64,000 nt of DNA from assembly GCF_003363755.1 (NCBI RefSeq), contig NZ_CP031396.1, positions 6,480,501 to 6,544,500 on the forward strand, given 5' to 3'. Source of the DNA: Pseudomonas protegens (GTDB lineage: Bacteria > Pseudomonadota > Gammaproteobacteria > Pseudomonadales > Pseudomonadaceae). Numbering within the stretch: position 1 is the first letter of the stretch; each line of letters starts with the position of its first letter. The translations under genes and the position numbers were made by a program. A model generated the notes under the pieces. That model searched no databases. It saw only the letters and a program-made list of their open reading frames with translations, and was not told the DNA's origin. Below are positions 40,619 to 52,830 of the stretch, piece by piece.

Positions 40619-43189
40619 ATGGAAAACCTCGGTCAGGACCCATCTCAAGGACGCAGCACCTCCAATCAGGCGCTGACTCGTGCCACCTTGCTGGGGTGCT
40701 CGGGGCTGCTGCTGGCGCTGTTCCTCTTCACCGGCGTGCTGCTGGTGTACATCGCCCTCGACCAGAACCTTTCCGCCGAACAGCACAATCGCCTGGATAT
40801 CGAAAAGGCCCTGCAGTCTCTGGACAGCAATGCCCGCACCACGCTCAAGGACTATGCCCTGTGGGGTGACGCCTACCAGCACCTGCACCTGCGGGTCGAC
40901 CTCGACTGGGCCTACACCCGGCAGAACTTCGGTCCGACCCTGTACTACGATCTGGGTTTTGACGGCGTGTTCGTGATCGGTCCGGCAGGCCGCACCGTGT
41001 ATTCCCTGGTGGCTGGGCGATTGGCGTCGATGGATGCCCGGGACTGGCTGGGGGAACAGCTGGCGCCCCTGGTGGAGGAGGTGCGTTCGCAAGCCGGCGG
41101 CAAGGCCATCAGCCGTTACCATGCCATTGCCGGGACCCCGGCGCTGGTGGTGGCCGACCTGTTGAACCCAGGCAACGACCCGCAAGTGCGTGCCGACAGC
41201 GGGCCTCAGTCGGTGCTGATTTTCGTTGCGCGCCTGGAACCGTCGCGATTGTTGGCGCTGGGGCAGGGACTGGGCATCGAACAGTTGCAGGTGGCCGGCC
41301 CCGTGCCGGCCGCCGCGCTGCCGTCCCTGACCCTGCCCGACGGCGCCGGAGTCCTGCAATGGCAACCGACCCGCCCCGGGCATCAGTTGCTGGTACTGGT
41401 GATGCCGTTGCTGCTGTTGGCGGGCCTGCTGGCGGGCATCATGGCCGGCTTCCTGTTGCGCCGGGCCGGCGCGGCGGCTCGGGTCATGGACGATCAGGTC
41501 CAGGCCCTGCGGGTCAGTCGTAGCGCCTTGCTGGCCAGTGAAGAACGCTTTCGCGACGTCGCCGAAGCAGCGTCCGACTGGATCTGGGAAGTGGACCGGC
41601 ACTTGTGTTTTACCTACCTGTCCGAGCGTTTCGAGGTGGTCACCGGACTCTCTCGGGAGTCCGCGCTGGGGCGGCCGATGAACGAGCTGCTGAGCTCCGA
41701 GCAGGGGTCGCTGCTCAACTGGCTGGCGGCCCCGGAGCGGCGCTCCCAGGCGATCCTGCAATGCGCTTACCTGGATGGCCACCGGCAGCCGCGGATCTGC
41801 CGCCTCTCGGTGCGAGCCATGGCCGCCGGTGGTTATCGGGGCACCGCCAGCGACATTACCGAGGAGGTCGCCGCAAGGCGGCGGATCGAGTACCTGTCCC
41901 AGCACGATGCCCTCACCGGACTGGCCAACCGTACGCGCATGCAGGAGTTTCTCGAAGGCAAGCTGTTGGCCTTGCCGACCCTGCAGGAGCCCTTGTTGAT
42001 GCTCAGCGTCGACCTCGATCGCTTCAAGCCGGTGAACGATCTGCTGGGGCATGCGGCGGGCGACCAGGTGCTGCATGAGGTGTCCCAGCGTCTGGCCCAA
42101 TGCCTGCGGGGCGAGGATCTGGTGGCCCGGGTCGGGGGCGACGAGTTTGTCCTGGTGGTCCCGGGGCAGGTTGCCCAACCCGAGATCGAAGGCCTGTGCC
42201 GGCGCCTGATCGAGCGGATCGAAGAGCCTTTCTACATTGCCGAGCATGAAGTCTTCATCAGTGCCAGCATCGGCATTGCCCGGGCGCCGGTGGATGCCAG
42301 CCTGGCGGAGGAACTGCTGCGTTTTGCCGACATCGCCCTGTATGAGGCCAAGGCGGCGGGGCGCAGTACCTGGCGGTTCTATGCCAGCGACATGAATGTG
42401 CGGATCATCGAACGCCGCGGCCTGGAGCGCGACCTGCGCCACGCCATCGAGCAGGATCAGTTGCTGCTGCAGTTCCAGCCACGCTATCGGCTGGCGGACG
42501 GACAGCTGGTGGGCGCCGAGGCGGTGGTGCGCTGGCAGCATCCCCAGCGTGGGCTGCTGGGGCCCGAGGTGTTCTCACCGATCGCCGAGGACACCGGGCT
42601 GATCCTGCCCTTGAGCAATTGGGTGCTGCACGCCGCCTGCCGCGCGGCCCGGGCCTGGCCCGAACGCCTGCTGCTGGCGGTCAACCTGTCGGCCGCCGAG
42701 TTCCAGCGCGGGCAACTGGTGGCCAGGATCAGGACCGTCCTGGGCCAGAGCGGGCTGGCGCCCTCGCGGCTGGTGCTGGAAATGACCGACAAGGCGCTGC
42801 TGGACGACGGTCGCCAGGTGCTGGAGATCATGCAGGGGCTCAAGGCCCTTGGGGTGCAACTGCTGATGGACGATTTCGGCAGCGGCTACTCGGCGCTGCA
42901 GTACCTGCGGACCTTTCCCCTGGACGGCCTGAAGATCGACAGCAGCCTGGTGGCGGGACTGGGCGGCAATCAGGCCGGGCATTCGATTGTCCAGGCCATC
43001 GTCGACCTGGGGCATGCCTTGAGTCTGACAGTGATTGCCGAAGGTGTGGAAAGCCCGGAGCAGTACCAGGCGCTGCAGGACATTCAGTGCGATCAGGCCC
43101 AGGGGCCGCACCTGAGTCCGCCTCTGGACAGCGACGCCTGGGTGAGGCTGTGCACCGAGCTGTCCCAGGCCAGCCGCTCTACCACTTAA
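40619..43189 (+). CDS. CHASE4-PAS-GGDEF-EAL membrane protein
   Basis: An 856-residue c-di-GMP protein. Membrane segments lie at about 24-47 and 257-280 around a CHASE4-type periplasmic sensor (LWGDAYQHLH near 82-91). A PAS domain covers about 305-420. GGDEF is intact at 506-510 with an RGED inhibitory site upstream. The EAL motif reads EAV (634-636), but DDFGSGYSAL, KIDSSL and IAEGVES are present. It probably makes c-di-GMP; hydrolysis is uncertain because of several EAL-domain substitutions. The start follows GGAG. It is monocistronic. Confidence 0.9.
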   Translation: MENLGQDPSQGRSTSNQALTRATLLGCSGLLLALFLFTGVLLVYIALDQNLSAEQHNRLDIEKALQSLDSNARTTLKDYALWGDAYQHLHLRVDLDWAYTRQNFGPTLYYDLGFDGVFVIGPAGRTVYSLVAGRLASMDARDWLGEQLAPLVEEVRSQAGGKAISRYHAIAGTPALVVADLLNPGNDPQVRADSGPQSVLIFVARLEPSRLLALGQGLGIEQLQVAGPVPAAALPSLTLPDGAGVLQWQPTRPGHQLLVLVMPLLLLAGLLAGIMAGFLLRRAGAAARVMDDQVQALRVSRSALLASEERFRDVAEAASDWIWEVDRHLCFTYLSERFEVVTGLSRESALGRPMNELLSSEQGSLLNWLAAPERRSQAILQCAYLDGHRQPRICRLSVRAMAAGGYRGTASDITEEVAARRRIEYLSQHDALTGLANRTRMQEFLEGKLLALPTLQEPLLMLSVDLDRFKPVNDLLGHAAGDQVLHEVSQRLAQCLRGEDLVARVGGDEFVLVVPGQVAQPEIEGLCRRLIERIEEPFYIAEHEVFISASIGIARAPVDASLAEELLRFADIALYEAKAAGRSTWRFYASDMNVRIIERRGLERDLRHAIEQDQLLLQFQPRYRLADGQLVGAEAVVRWQHPQRGLLGPEVFSPIAEDTGLILPLSNWVLHAACRAARAWPERLLLAVNLSAAEFQRGQLVARIRTVLGQSGLAPSRLVLEMTDKALLDDGRQVLEIMQGLKALGVQLLMDDFGSGYSALQYLRTFPLDGLKIDSSLVAGLGGNQAGHSIVQAIVDLGHALSLTVIAEGVESPEQYQALQDIQCDQAQGPHLSPPLDSDAWVRLCTELSQASRSTT

Positions 43190-43265
43190 GGCGGGCCTTG
43201 CAGCACTCGCTGGCCGTTGTGCCACGCTCGCAATCAGCGCCAGGGACGGGGAGGGCGCACCCGGT

Positions 43266-44681
43266 TCAGGCCGGGTCCGGACGATGGGGGCCCTGGCGGA
43301 TCGGCAGTTCCACCCGAAAGGTGCTGCCCACCCCCAACTGGCTGCGGACGCTGATTTGCCCGCCGTGTTTCTTGACGATCCCGTAGGACAGCGACAGGCC
43401 CAGCCCTGTGCCCTGGCCCACCGGCTTGGTGGTGAAAAAGGGGTCGAAGATCTTCTGCAGGTGCTGCTCGTCGATGCCGCAGCCACTGTCGCTGACTTCC
43501 AGCCAGACCCGCTCGCCTGCCACGCCGTTGCTCAGGGTGATGGTGCCGCGCTCGGGGCCTATGGCCTGGGCGGCATTGATCACCAGGTTCATCACCACCT
43601 GATTGAGCTGGGAGGGCAGGCACTCGATCTCTGGCAGCGGCTGGTAGTGCTTGATCAGGTCGGCCTTGTACTTGAGTTCGCTGGCGACGATGTTCAGGGT
43701 CGAGTCGATGCCCTGCTGCAGGTCCGCCATTTGCCAATGCTGGTCGCTGTCGACCCGGGAGAAATTCTTCAGGTCCCTGACGATCTGCTCGACCCGGCCG
43801 ATGCCGTCCTTGGACTCCTTGATCAGCAACGGGATGTCCTCCTGGAGAAAGTCCAGGTCGATGCTTTCGCGCAGGCTTTGCAGGCGCTTGCGCAGCTCCG
43901 GCGCGGCGATGGCCTCTTCACTCTGGCGATAGGCCGTGAGCAGTTGGCTGATCTGTTCCAGGTAGCCCGCCAGGCTGCCGAGATTGGAGGCGACGAAGCC
44001 GATGGGGTTGTTGATCTCGTGGGCGACCCCGGCCGCCAATTGCCCGAGGGAGGCCAGTTTCTCCGATTGCACCAGCTGGTTTTCCAGTTGCTTGCGCTCG
44101 TCGATTTCCTGTTGCAGGGCCGCGCCGGCCTGTCTCAGGTCCTCGGTGCGCTGCTCCACCAGATCTTCGAGATGGTGCATCTGCAGCAGGGCACGGGCGG
44201 TCATCTCCCATTTGCTGGTGAGGGTGCTGGCCATCTGCTGGACTTCGATGTTGTCGAAGGGCTTTTTCAGGATCAGCAGGCGGTTGTGGCCGTGCAGTCG
44301 CTCCAGCAGGTCCTCCCAGGAGTAGTCGGAATAGGCGGTGCACACCACCACCTGCAGGCGCGGGTCCTCTTGCCAGAGGCGCTCGATGGTCTGGGCTCCG
44401 TCCCAGCCCTGGGGCATGCGCATGTCGACGAAGGCCAGGGCATAGGGGCGCTGCTGCTCCAGGGCCTGGCAGACCTTGTTCAAGCCTTCCTGGCCGCCGT
44501 AGGCCGAGTCCAGTTCAAAGGGCTGTTGCCGGGGCTTGGCCTGGGCGCCGAACAACTGCGCTTCCAGGTCGTCCAGGCTGCTGGCGTCCGCCGCAGGCGG
44601 GGTGAGGATTTTGCGAAAGTCGTCGTGGATCGACGGGGTGTCGTCGATCAGCAGAATTCGCCGGTTGCTCAGATCGTCCAT
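43266..44681 (-). CDS. REC-histidine kinase (receiver first)
   Basis: A 471-residue cytosolic protein. An N-terminal receiver has Asp86 in FVDMRMPQGWDG and the unusual CTAYSDYSWEDLL and LKKPFD segments. A coiled coil (about 165-205) leads to H221 in AAGVAHEINNP and the HATPase motifs DSGCGID and GQGTGLGLSLSYGI. It shares its receiver type with the GGDEF/EAL protein at 47468. Its start overlaps the stop of the upstream membrane kinase gene (TGATG). It is probably part of a phosphorelay within this four-gene unit. Confidence 0.9.
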   Translation of the reverse strand: MDDLSNRRILLIDDTPSIHDDFRKILTPPAADASSLDDLEAQLFGAQAKPRQQPFELDSAYGGQEGLNKVCQALEQQRPYALAFVDMRMPQGWDGAQTIERLWQEDPRLQVVVCTAYSDYSWEDLLERLHGHNRLLILKKPFDNIEVQQMASTLTSKWEMTARALLQMHHLEDLVEQRTEDLRQAGAALQQEIDERKQLENQLVQSEKLASLGQLAAGVAHEINNPIGFVASNLGSLAGYLEQISQLLTAYRQSEEAIAAPELRKRLQSLRESIDLDFLQEDIPLLIKESKDGIGRVEQIVRDLKNFSRVDSDQHWQMADLQQGIDSTLNIVASELKYKADLIKHYQPLPEIECLPSQLNQVVMNLVINAAQAIGPERGTITLSNGVAGERVWLEVSDSGCGIDEQHLQKIFDPFFTTKPVGQGTGLGLSLSYGIVKKHGGQISVRSQLGVGSTFRVELPIRQGPHRPDPA

Positions 44682-46486
44682 CAGTGGCCCTCAACGCTGA
44701 TCAGCGGTATGTCCAGGGTAAAGGTCGCTCCCAGCCCCGGCCCGTCACTGTGCACGCTGAGCTGCCCGTCCATTTCCATGGCGGCCAGGGCGCAACTGTG
44801 CAGGCCGAAGCCGTGTCCTTCCTTGCGGGTGGTGAAACCGTGGGCAAAGATTCGCGTCAGGTTCTCGGCGGCAATGCCTTCTCCGCGGTCGCGGACTTGA
44901 ATGCGCAAGGTCCGGTTGTCGATCACATGGGCACTCAGGGTCAGGGTCCGGGAGTGTTCGTCGAGATCGGACATGGCGTACTTGGCGTTGCTGATCAGGT
45001 TGATCAGGATCAGCAGCAGGCGGTGCTTGTCGCCCAGGACCGGTGGCACCTGGGTGTAGTCCTTGACCACCGTGACCTGATGCCGGGCCAGGGCGCCGGA
45101 GTTCATGCGCAAGGCGTCATCGATCAGTTCGCCGACCTGCAACGGCTCGATCAGCCGCGAGGCCCCGGCGTAGGACTGCTGGGTGGCGACGATTTCCTTG
45201 ATGTGGTCGACGCTGCGCCCAAGCTGGGCCAGTTCCCCGCTCATGCCCTGTTGCTCGCTGGCAATGGCTTGCACCAGTTGGTTGAGGTAGCCGGGGAGCA
45301 GCTTGCCTTTTTCGTCCTCACTGAAAAAATGCCCCAGATCGTGTTGATGCTGATTGATCAGTTCCATCGCCTTGCCCAGGCCCTGAGCCTTGCTGGAGCG
45401 TAGGGTGCGGCTGAGCATCTCGCTGGAGATGTTCACGCTGTTGAGCACGTTGCCGACGTTGTGCAGGACATTGGTGGCGATTTCCGCCATGCCGGCCTGG
45501 CGCGCGGCGTCCAGCAACTCGCTCTGGGCCTCCTTGAGTTCCCGGGTGCGTTCCTCGACCCGCTGCTCCAGGTGTTCGTTGGCGCTCTGCAGGGCGGTGT
45601 TGACCCGACGGATGACGGCAAAGCTGCTGATCAGGCGGATCGCCAGATAGAGGATCAACAGCACCAGCAGCACCGAGAATGCCAGCAGATACTGGTGGGA
45701 CTTCTGGTCCTGCAGGTCGGCCTGGAGCTGGTCGTTGTTGAGCAGGCGGGTGATGTCGTCCAGGCGTTCGGCCACCGGGACCGAGGTGAGCCGCTCCAGC
45801 AGTTCATTGACCACCGGCTGCTCGCGCAGGACCACGGCGACGTGCTTGCTGAGGATGTCCACCGGTTCGTGCATGGCGGTGGGCAGGCGTTCCTTGTTGA
45901 CCGTCAGTTTGTTCAGCCCTACCAAGATGTCCGCGGCTTTGTCGCTGCTGGAGATCTGGGCGAACTCCAGGCTGCTGAGCAGCAGGTCGTAGGTGTCGAT
46001 GGCAAAATTCTGCAGCGCCAGTCGCTGCTGATCATCGAGGTCGGCCAGCCGGCGCTGGATGTCGTCCTCGGCGTAGGGCAGGAATGCCAGTGAGTTGCGC
46101 AGCACCGCGTTGTGGGATTTGAACCGTTCCACCAGGCCGGCTTTTTCCTGGAAGGCATTGAGGAACGCCTGGTGACTGGCCTGCCAGGCCGCCGGGGCGC
46201 TGTGACCCTGTTGCGAGAGCTGATCCAAGCGCTGCCACAGCTGGTTGATCTGCTGCACCGGCTGCACCAGCGGATCGTAGTCGTGGGTAATGGCGATGCG
46301 CGCCTTGAGCACTTCGGTTTCCCATTGGGCGTTCAATTGCTTGATCTGGCCGATCAGGTCCCGGGACAGGGCGAAGTTCGGGGATTGGCCGATCATGGTC
46401 TTGAAGTAGAGCAACGCCAGCGCCAGGACCAGGCCCAGGGCCACCAGGGTCAGGAGCATGGAGGGCCAGCGGCGACGCAACTTCAT
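44681..46486 (-). CDS. Membrane histidine kinase with long periplasmic domain
   Basis: A 601-residue sensor. One membrane segment is at about 8-28, another near 265-285, with a helical periplasmic domain of about 240 residues between. The kinase region has NVLHNVGNVLNSV as the His-containing box, an atypical subfamily, and ATPase motifs DRGEGI and GHGFGLHSCALAAME. The ATG overlaps the TGA of the di-haem gene. The periplasmic placement lets it sense the product or state of that haem protein; that link is inference. Confidence 0.9.
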   Translation of the reverse strand: MKLRRRWPSMLLTLVALGLVLALALLYFKTMIGQSPNFALSRDLIGQIKQLNAQWETEVLKARIAITHDYDPLVQPVQQINQLWQRLDQLSQQGHSAPAAWQASHQAFLNAFQEKAGLVERFKSHNAVLRNSLAFLPYAEDDIQRRLADLDDQQRLALQNFAIDTYDLLLSSLEFAQISSSDKAADILVGLNKLTVNKERLPTAMHEPVDILSKHVAVVLREQPVVNELLERLTSVPVAERLDDITRLLNNDQLQADLQDQKSHQYLLAFSVLLVLLILYLAIRLISSFAVIRRVNTALQSANEHLEQRVEERTRELKEAQSELLDAARQAGMAEIATNVLHNVGNVLNSVNISSEMLSRTLRSSKAQGLGKAMELINQHQHDLGHFFSEDEKGKLLPGYLNQLVQAIASEQQGMSGELAQLGRSVDHIKEIVATQQSYAGASRLIEPLQVGELIDDALRMNSGALARHQVTVVKDYTQVPPVLGDKHRLLLILINLISNAKYAMSDLDEHSRTLTLSAHVIDNRTLRIQVRDRGEGIAAENLTRIFAHGFTTRKEGHGFGLHSCALAAMEMDGQLSVHSDGPGLGATFTLDIPLISVEGH

Positions 46487-47467
46487 AGCGGCTTGCCCTG
46501 CCATTGTCCGGTGAGGGTCTGGAGAAACTTGACGATCAGGCGGGTGTCCTGGGGGTTGGGGGTACGGCCCAACTGGTACTTGAACATCACCTCCACGGCC
46601 TGTTCCAGGGTCGTGGCCGAGCCGTCGTGGAAGTAGGGGGCGGTGACCGCCACATTGCGCAGGCTGGGGACCTTGAACACGTTGCGGTCCTGCTCGTCGC
46701 CGGTGATCAGGAAACGCCCCAGATCGGCGTCGGTGGGGTTGCCCCGGTCGGCAAAGTAGTCATTCATCACGCCGAACTTCTGGAACATGTTGCCGCCGAT
46801 ATTGACCCCTTGATGGCAGGCGATGCAGCCGTAGTCCTTGAACCGCTGGTAGCCGTACTTCTCCTCCCGGCTGAGGATCTCGGTGTTGCCTTGCAGGTAC
46901 TGGTCGAAGCGCGAGCCGGCACTGAGCAGCGTCCGTTCATAACTGGCCAGGGCGTCCTGCACGTTGGCCGCGGTGATGGCGTCCGGGTACAGCGCGCCGA
47001 AGGCCTGGCGGTAGCTGGCGTCGTCATTCAGGGTGCGCAGCAGGTTGGGCCAGTTGTTGCCCATCTCGGTGGGGCTTTGCACCACGTTGTCGATCTGCGC
47101 CTGGAGGGTCTCGACGCGACCGTCCCAGAACTGGCGAAAGTTCAGCGCAGCGTTGAACACGCTGGGGGTGTTGACCTGGGAAAGCTGGCCCTTGATGCCC
47201 AGGGACTTGACCTGCGCGTCGGCCCCACCCTGGTCCAGCCGATGACAGCTGGCACAAGAGAGGCTGTTGTCCAGGGACAGGCGCGGCTCGTTGAACAGCC
47301 GGCGGCCCAGCTCCACACGCTGGGGATCGAGGGCGGGTACTGCGGGCAGGGGCTTGAGCGGTTCGTCCAGCGGTGCCGGGAAGGCCGGCGGGGCGACAGC
47401 GGCCATCGCCCAGAGCAGCAGGCCGATGAGGCTGTGCGAGCGGCGTCGGCGTTGCCTGGACTGCTGT

Positions 47468-47478
<11 letters not shown>
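46483..47478 (-). CDS. Di-haem cytochrome c peroxidase/MauG-like protein
   Basis: A 331-residue periplasmic protein with a signal peptide (SLIGLLLWAMAAVAPPAFPA). Haem-binding sites are CASCH (C75, C78, H79) and CIACH (C218, C221, H222). The order and the segments FYQRFKDYG-like and PSLRNVAVTAPYFHDGS match bacterial cytochrome c peroxidases. It overlaps the upstream REC-GGDEF-EAL gene by 11 bp and the downstream kinase gene by 4. It may remove peroxide or act as a redox sensor. Confidence 0.9.
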
Positions 47479-49393
<1,915 letters not shown>

Positions 49394-49591
49394 TGACTTT
49401 CCCTAGCGTCCTGAGCGTGCGTCCAACGCTGTGAGCATAGTCACTGGAACATGCACCGTGAGAGGATTTTTTGGCGGATATTCCCGGGTGAACATCAAAA
49501 AAATAGCTAGGATTGTCTGGGCTGTAGCGCCGCTGGGCGCTGGCCGGGCGGCACTGTCCGGGGAACGAGATGCAGGACAGGGGGACTCACC

Positions 49592-50950
49592 ATGGAAGCG
49601 TTGCCGCCCACCGAACCAGGACAGCGTCCAAGCCTGTTGCTGGTGGATGACGAAGAATCGATCCTCAACAGCCTGCGGCGCCTGCTACGCAGCCAGCCCT
49701 ATGAAGTGCTGCTGGCCGACAGCGGTGCCAGGGCCCTGGAAATCCTGGCCCAGCGTCCCGTTGACCTGGTGATGAGCGATGCGCGCATGCCCGACATGGA
49801 CGGCGCCACCCTGCTGGCCCGGGTGCGCGAGGGATACCCGGCCACCCGCAGGATTCTGCTCACCGGCTACGCCGACCTGAGCACCATCGTCAAGGCCGTC
49901 AACGAAGGGCAGATCCACCAGTACCTGAGCAAACCCTGGAACGACGAAGAGCTGCTGCTGATCCTGCGCCAGACCCTGGAATACCAGCACGCCGAGCGCG
50001 AGCTCAAGCGCCTGCAGCAACTGGTGCTGGAGCAGAACCGCCAGCTCAAGGTGAGCAACGCCGAACTGGAAAAGCGCGTGGCGTCCCGGACCGCCGAGCT
50101 GCAACAGACCGCCGACATGCTGGACCTGGCCTATGAAGAGCTCAAGCACAGCTATGTGACCGGCACCGAGGTGTTCTCGCTGCTGGCCAACCTGCGCCTG
50201 CCGGCGGACAAGCAGACCAACCGCAAGATCATCGAACTGGTGCGCGCCTGCTGTGCAAGCTATGGCCTGGACGAAACCGCCAGCCGTGACCTGACCATGG
50301 CCGCCGCCTTGTACAACATCGGCAAGCTGAGCTGGAGCGATGCCATGCTGGCCGCTCCGGCGGAGCTGTTGCGGCACGCCGATCAGGAGCGCTATCGGGC
50401 CTATCCCTCCCAGAGCGAGTCGCTGCTGATGACGCTGGAGCCGATGCAGGATGCGGCGCGGCTGATCCTCCATCATCAGGAACGCTGGGATGGCAGCGGC
50501 TTTCCCCAGCATCTGCGGGGCGAGGCGATTCCCTGGGGCGCCCGGCTGCTGAAGCTGGTGGTGGACTTCATCGAGTTGCAGTGCGGGTTGATTCTGGAGC
50601 GGCGCATGAACAGCGACGAGGCTTTGCTGTTCATTCGCAAGTACGCCGGCCGTCTGTATGACCCGAACATGGTGGAAGGCTTTGTTCGGGTCTGTGCGGC
50701 CTACCTCAATGACGTGACCGTCGATGATCCGACGGTCCGGGTGCTGGGCACCCGTGATCTGCAGGCGGGGATGGTCCTGCGGCGCAACCTCAATGCCGAC
50801 AACGGCATGCTGCTGCTCAATGCCGGCAAGGTGATCAGCGAGCCGCTGGTGCAGAAGCTGATCGCCTTTGAGGCCATGGAAGGGGGGCACTACAGCATTT
50901 TTGTCAGCGTGCCTGAAGCCCCAGGGCCGTCTCTGGACATCGGGCACTGA
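49592..50950 (+). CDS. Response regulator with degenerate HD-GYP domain
   Basis: A 452-residue protein. The receiver has Asp63 in VMSDARMPDMDG. A coiled coil (about 130-180) joins it to an HD-GYP-like domain in which the HD pair is replaced (ALYNIGKLS, 239-247) and the GYP region reads HHQERWDGSGFP (294-305). Loss of the metal-binding His-Asp argues against phosphodiesterase activity. It may bind c-di-GMP or partners. It is divergent from the four-gene kinase/di-haem unit, with which it probably works. Confidence 0.88.
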   Translation: MEALPPTEPGQRPSLLLVDDEESILNSLRRLLRSQPYEVLLADSGARALEILAQRPVDLVMSDARMPDMDGATLLARVREGYPATRRILLTGYADLSTIVKAVNEGQIHQYLSKPWNDEELLLILRQTLEYQHAERELKRLQQLVLEQNRQLKVSNAELEKRVASRTAELQQTADMLDLAYEELKHSYVTGTEVFSLLANLRLPADKQTNRKIIELVRACCASYGLDETASRDLTMAAALYNIGKLSWSDAMLAAPAELLRHADQERYRAYPSQSESLLMTLEPMQDAARLILHHQERWDGSGFPQHLRGEAIPWGARLLKLVVDFIELQCGLILERRMNSDEALLFIRKYAGRLYDPNMVEGFVRVCAAYLNDVTVDDPTVRVLGTRDLQAGMVLRRNLNADNGMLLLNAGKVISEPLVQKLIAFEAMEGGHYSIFVSVPEAPGPSLDIGH

Positions 50951-51208
50951 TCGCCGCTCTTGATCTGTGCCCGGTTGTTCCGTCATCTTTCGCACCGCGC
51001 GCCGCCCCAGGCCCTGGCGCAGTGTCCCGCTGGCGCCTCGGCCGACGTTCGCTCGGCGTTCGTCGCGCCTGACCGGCTTTGCCGGGGCACGGCGCGGCGA
51101 ATGTCATGTTCCTGCAACCCCGGCATGCCAAGAAAGTGAAGCTGTGTGCCTGCCGCAGTAACCCGATGGCGGGGCCAGGACGATCCGATTTCCCTAGGAG
51201 AGGTAACG

Positions 51209-51865
51209 ATGAGAAAGTTTTTTGCCCTGATGGCGGCCCTGGTGCTGACCCTGGGGATGGTGGGCATCAGCGACGCACGTCAGCCCAAACAGCAGCGCGA
51301 GTCGGTGGCGGGGGCTTTTGACTACTACCTGCTGGCTTTGTCCTGGTCACCGACCTTTTGCCTGATGCATCCGGAGAACGAACAGTGCTCGGGCAAGGGC
51401 TATGGGTTTGTCCTCCACGGCCTGTGGCCGCAATACGCCAAGGGCGGCTGGCCCCAGTCCTGCCCACCCTTGACCCCGCTGACGCAGGAGGAGCGGGCCA
51501 AGGGCCTGACCCTGTTTCCCACCGCCAAACTGATGAACCACGAATGGACCAAGCACGGCACCTGCAGTGGCCTGGGGGGCATGGGGTACCTGGATGCGAC
51601 GGACAAGGCCCTGGCGACGGTGCAGATACCGCAAGCGCTGCAGCCTTCGACCGCGGTGCGTTACTTTGAAGCCACGCAGATTGCCCAGCAGTTTCGCCAG
51701 AGCAACCCGGGGATCGCCGAAAACGGCATCGCCATTCTCTGCAGCGGCCCCGAGCTTTCCGAAGTCCGGGTCTGCCTGACCAAGGACCTGGACTTTGGCC
51801 CGTGCGGCAAAGGTGTGAAAAACCAGTGCCGCGCCGGCCAGATCCGTATCCCGCCGATCCGCTGA
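51209..51865 (+). CDS. Secreted ribonuclease, T2 family
   Basis: A 218-residue RNase T2/RNase I homologue with a signal peptide (MRKFFALMAALVLTLGMVG). Active-site boxes are VLHGLWPQY (His70) and MNHEWTKHGTC (H111, E112, K115, H116). Several cysteines allow disulphides in the periplasm. It degrades RNA to 3'-nucleotides by 2',3'-cyclic intermediates. The start follows AGGAGAGGTAACG; the 258 bp upstream hold no other gene. Confidence 0.93.
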   Translation: MRKFFALMAALVLTLGMVGISDARQPKQQRESVAGAFDYYLLALSWSPTFCLMHPENEQCSGKGYGFVLHGLWPQYAKGGWPQSCPPLTPLTQEERAKGLTLFPTAKLMNHEWTKHGTCSGLGGMGYLDATDKALATVQIPQALQPSTAVRYFEATQIAQQFRQSNPGIAENGIAILCSGPELSEVRVCLTKDLDFGPCGKGVKNQCRAGQIRIPPIR

Positions 51866-51966
51866 AAGCGTCTGCGCACCGCCTCGAACGGCGCCGACGG
51901 GGCATCGAGATTGTCGTGCCCCCGCTGCCGTAGGAGCCACAGGCACGTCAATTCCGATGTTCCGTA

Positions 51967-52830
51967 TCAGGGCAGGTCGGCCAACAGGTTCTGCAGGTGT
52001 ACGGCGGTGGCGGCGCTGCAATCGTGCATCGGTGCCCGCAGGTGTGGCTCGATCAGTCCCTGATGGGCCAGCAAGGCTTTCACGGGGGCCGGGTTGGGCT
52101 CGGCGAACAGCGCCTGAATCAGCGGCACCAGTTGCCGGAAGGTGGTCCGCGCCGCATCCAGCTGCTGGTCGCGGACCTGGCGCTGCAACTGCACGAACAA
52201 CTCCGGACGAATGTGCGCCGCCGCCGCAATGGCTCCGCTAGCCCCCAGGCACAGGGCGCTGAACAGTTGCAGGTCCTCGCCGCACAGCACCTCTACCGTG
52301 CCGCTGGCCAGCAGCGCCAGGGTCTTGTCCAGGTTGCCGCCACAGTCCTTGACGGCGGCAATCCGCGGATGACGCACAATGTTGAGCAGGGTGTCCTTGT
52401 CCAGGTTGACCCCGGTGCGATAGGGAATGTCGTAGACGATCAGCGGCACGCTGGAGGCATCGGCGACGCTGTGGAAGAAGCTTTCCAGGGCCGCCTGGGA
52501 GGGGCGGATGTAATAGGGCGCAGGCACCAGCAGGGCCGCCACCGGGCGCTTGAGGATTTCCGTTTGCAGGTTCAGCAGCGATTTCAGGTTGTTGCCTGCC
52601 AGGCCCATGATGACTCGCCCGGCGGGGGCCTGTTCGAGCACGGCGTCGAGTACCGCCAGTTGTTCGTCCTTGTCCAGGGCCGCGGCTTCACCGGTGGTGC
52701 CGCAGACTACCAGCCCGGCCACGCCGCTTTCCAGCAGATGGGCGCTCAGGCGCCGCAGGGCGGCAAAGTCGATGGCGCCATTGTGAAAGGGCGTGACGAT
52801 GGGGACCCAGATTCCTTGAAACGATGACAT
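51967..52830 (-). CDS. dapA: 4-hydroxy-tetrahydrodipicolinate synthase family protein (DapA paralogue)
   Basis: A 287-residue Schiff-base aldolase. Lys161 in AAVKDCGGN, Tyr133 in VYDIPYRTG and the GTTGE phosphate-type motif (44-48) match DapA. Absence of other lysine or diaminopimelate genes nearby suggests an additional paralogue or a related aldolase of the N-acetylneuraminate lyase family. It is convergent with the RNase gene. The gap 52831-53182 upstream holds a small hairpin (gtcag/ctgac) and a 34-codon frame I do not trust. Confidence 0.85.
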   Translation of the reverse strand: MSSFQGIWVPIVTPFHNGAIDFAALRRLSAHLLESGVAGLVVCGTTGEAAALDKDEQLAVLDAVLEQAPAGRVIMGLAGNNLKSLLNLQTEILKRPVAALLVPAPYYIRPSQAALESFFHSVADASSVPLIVYDIPYRTGVNLDKDTLLNIVRHPRIAAVKDCGGNLDKTLALLASGTVEVLCGEDLQLFSALCLGASGAIAAAAHIRPELFVQLQRQVRDQQLDAARTTFRQLVPLIQALFAEPNPAPVKALLAHQGLIEPHLRAPMHDCSAATAVHLQNLLADLP

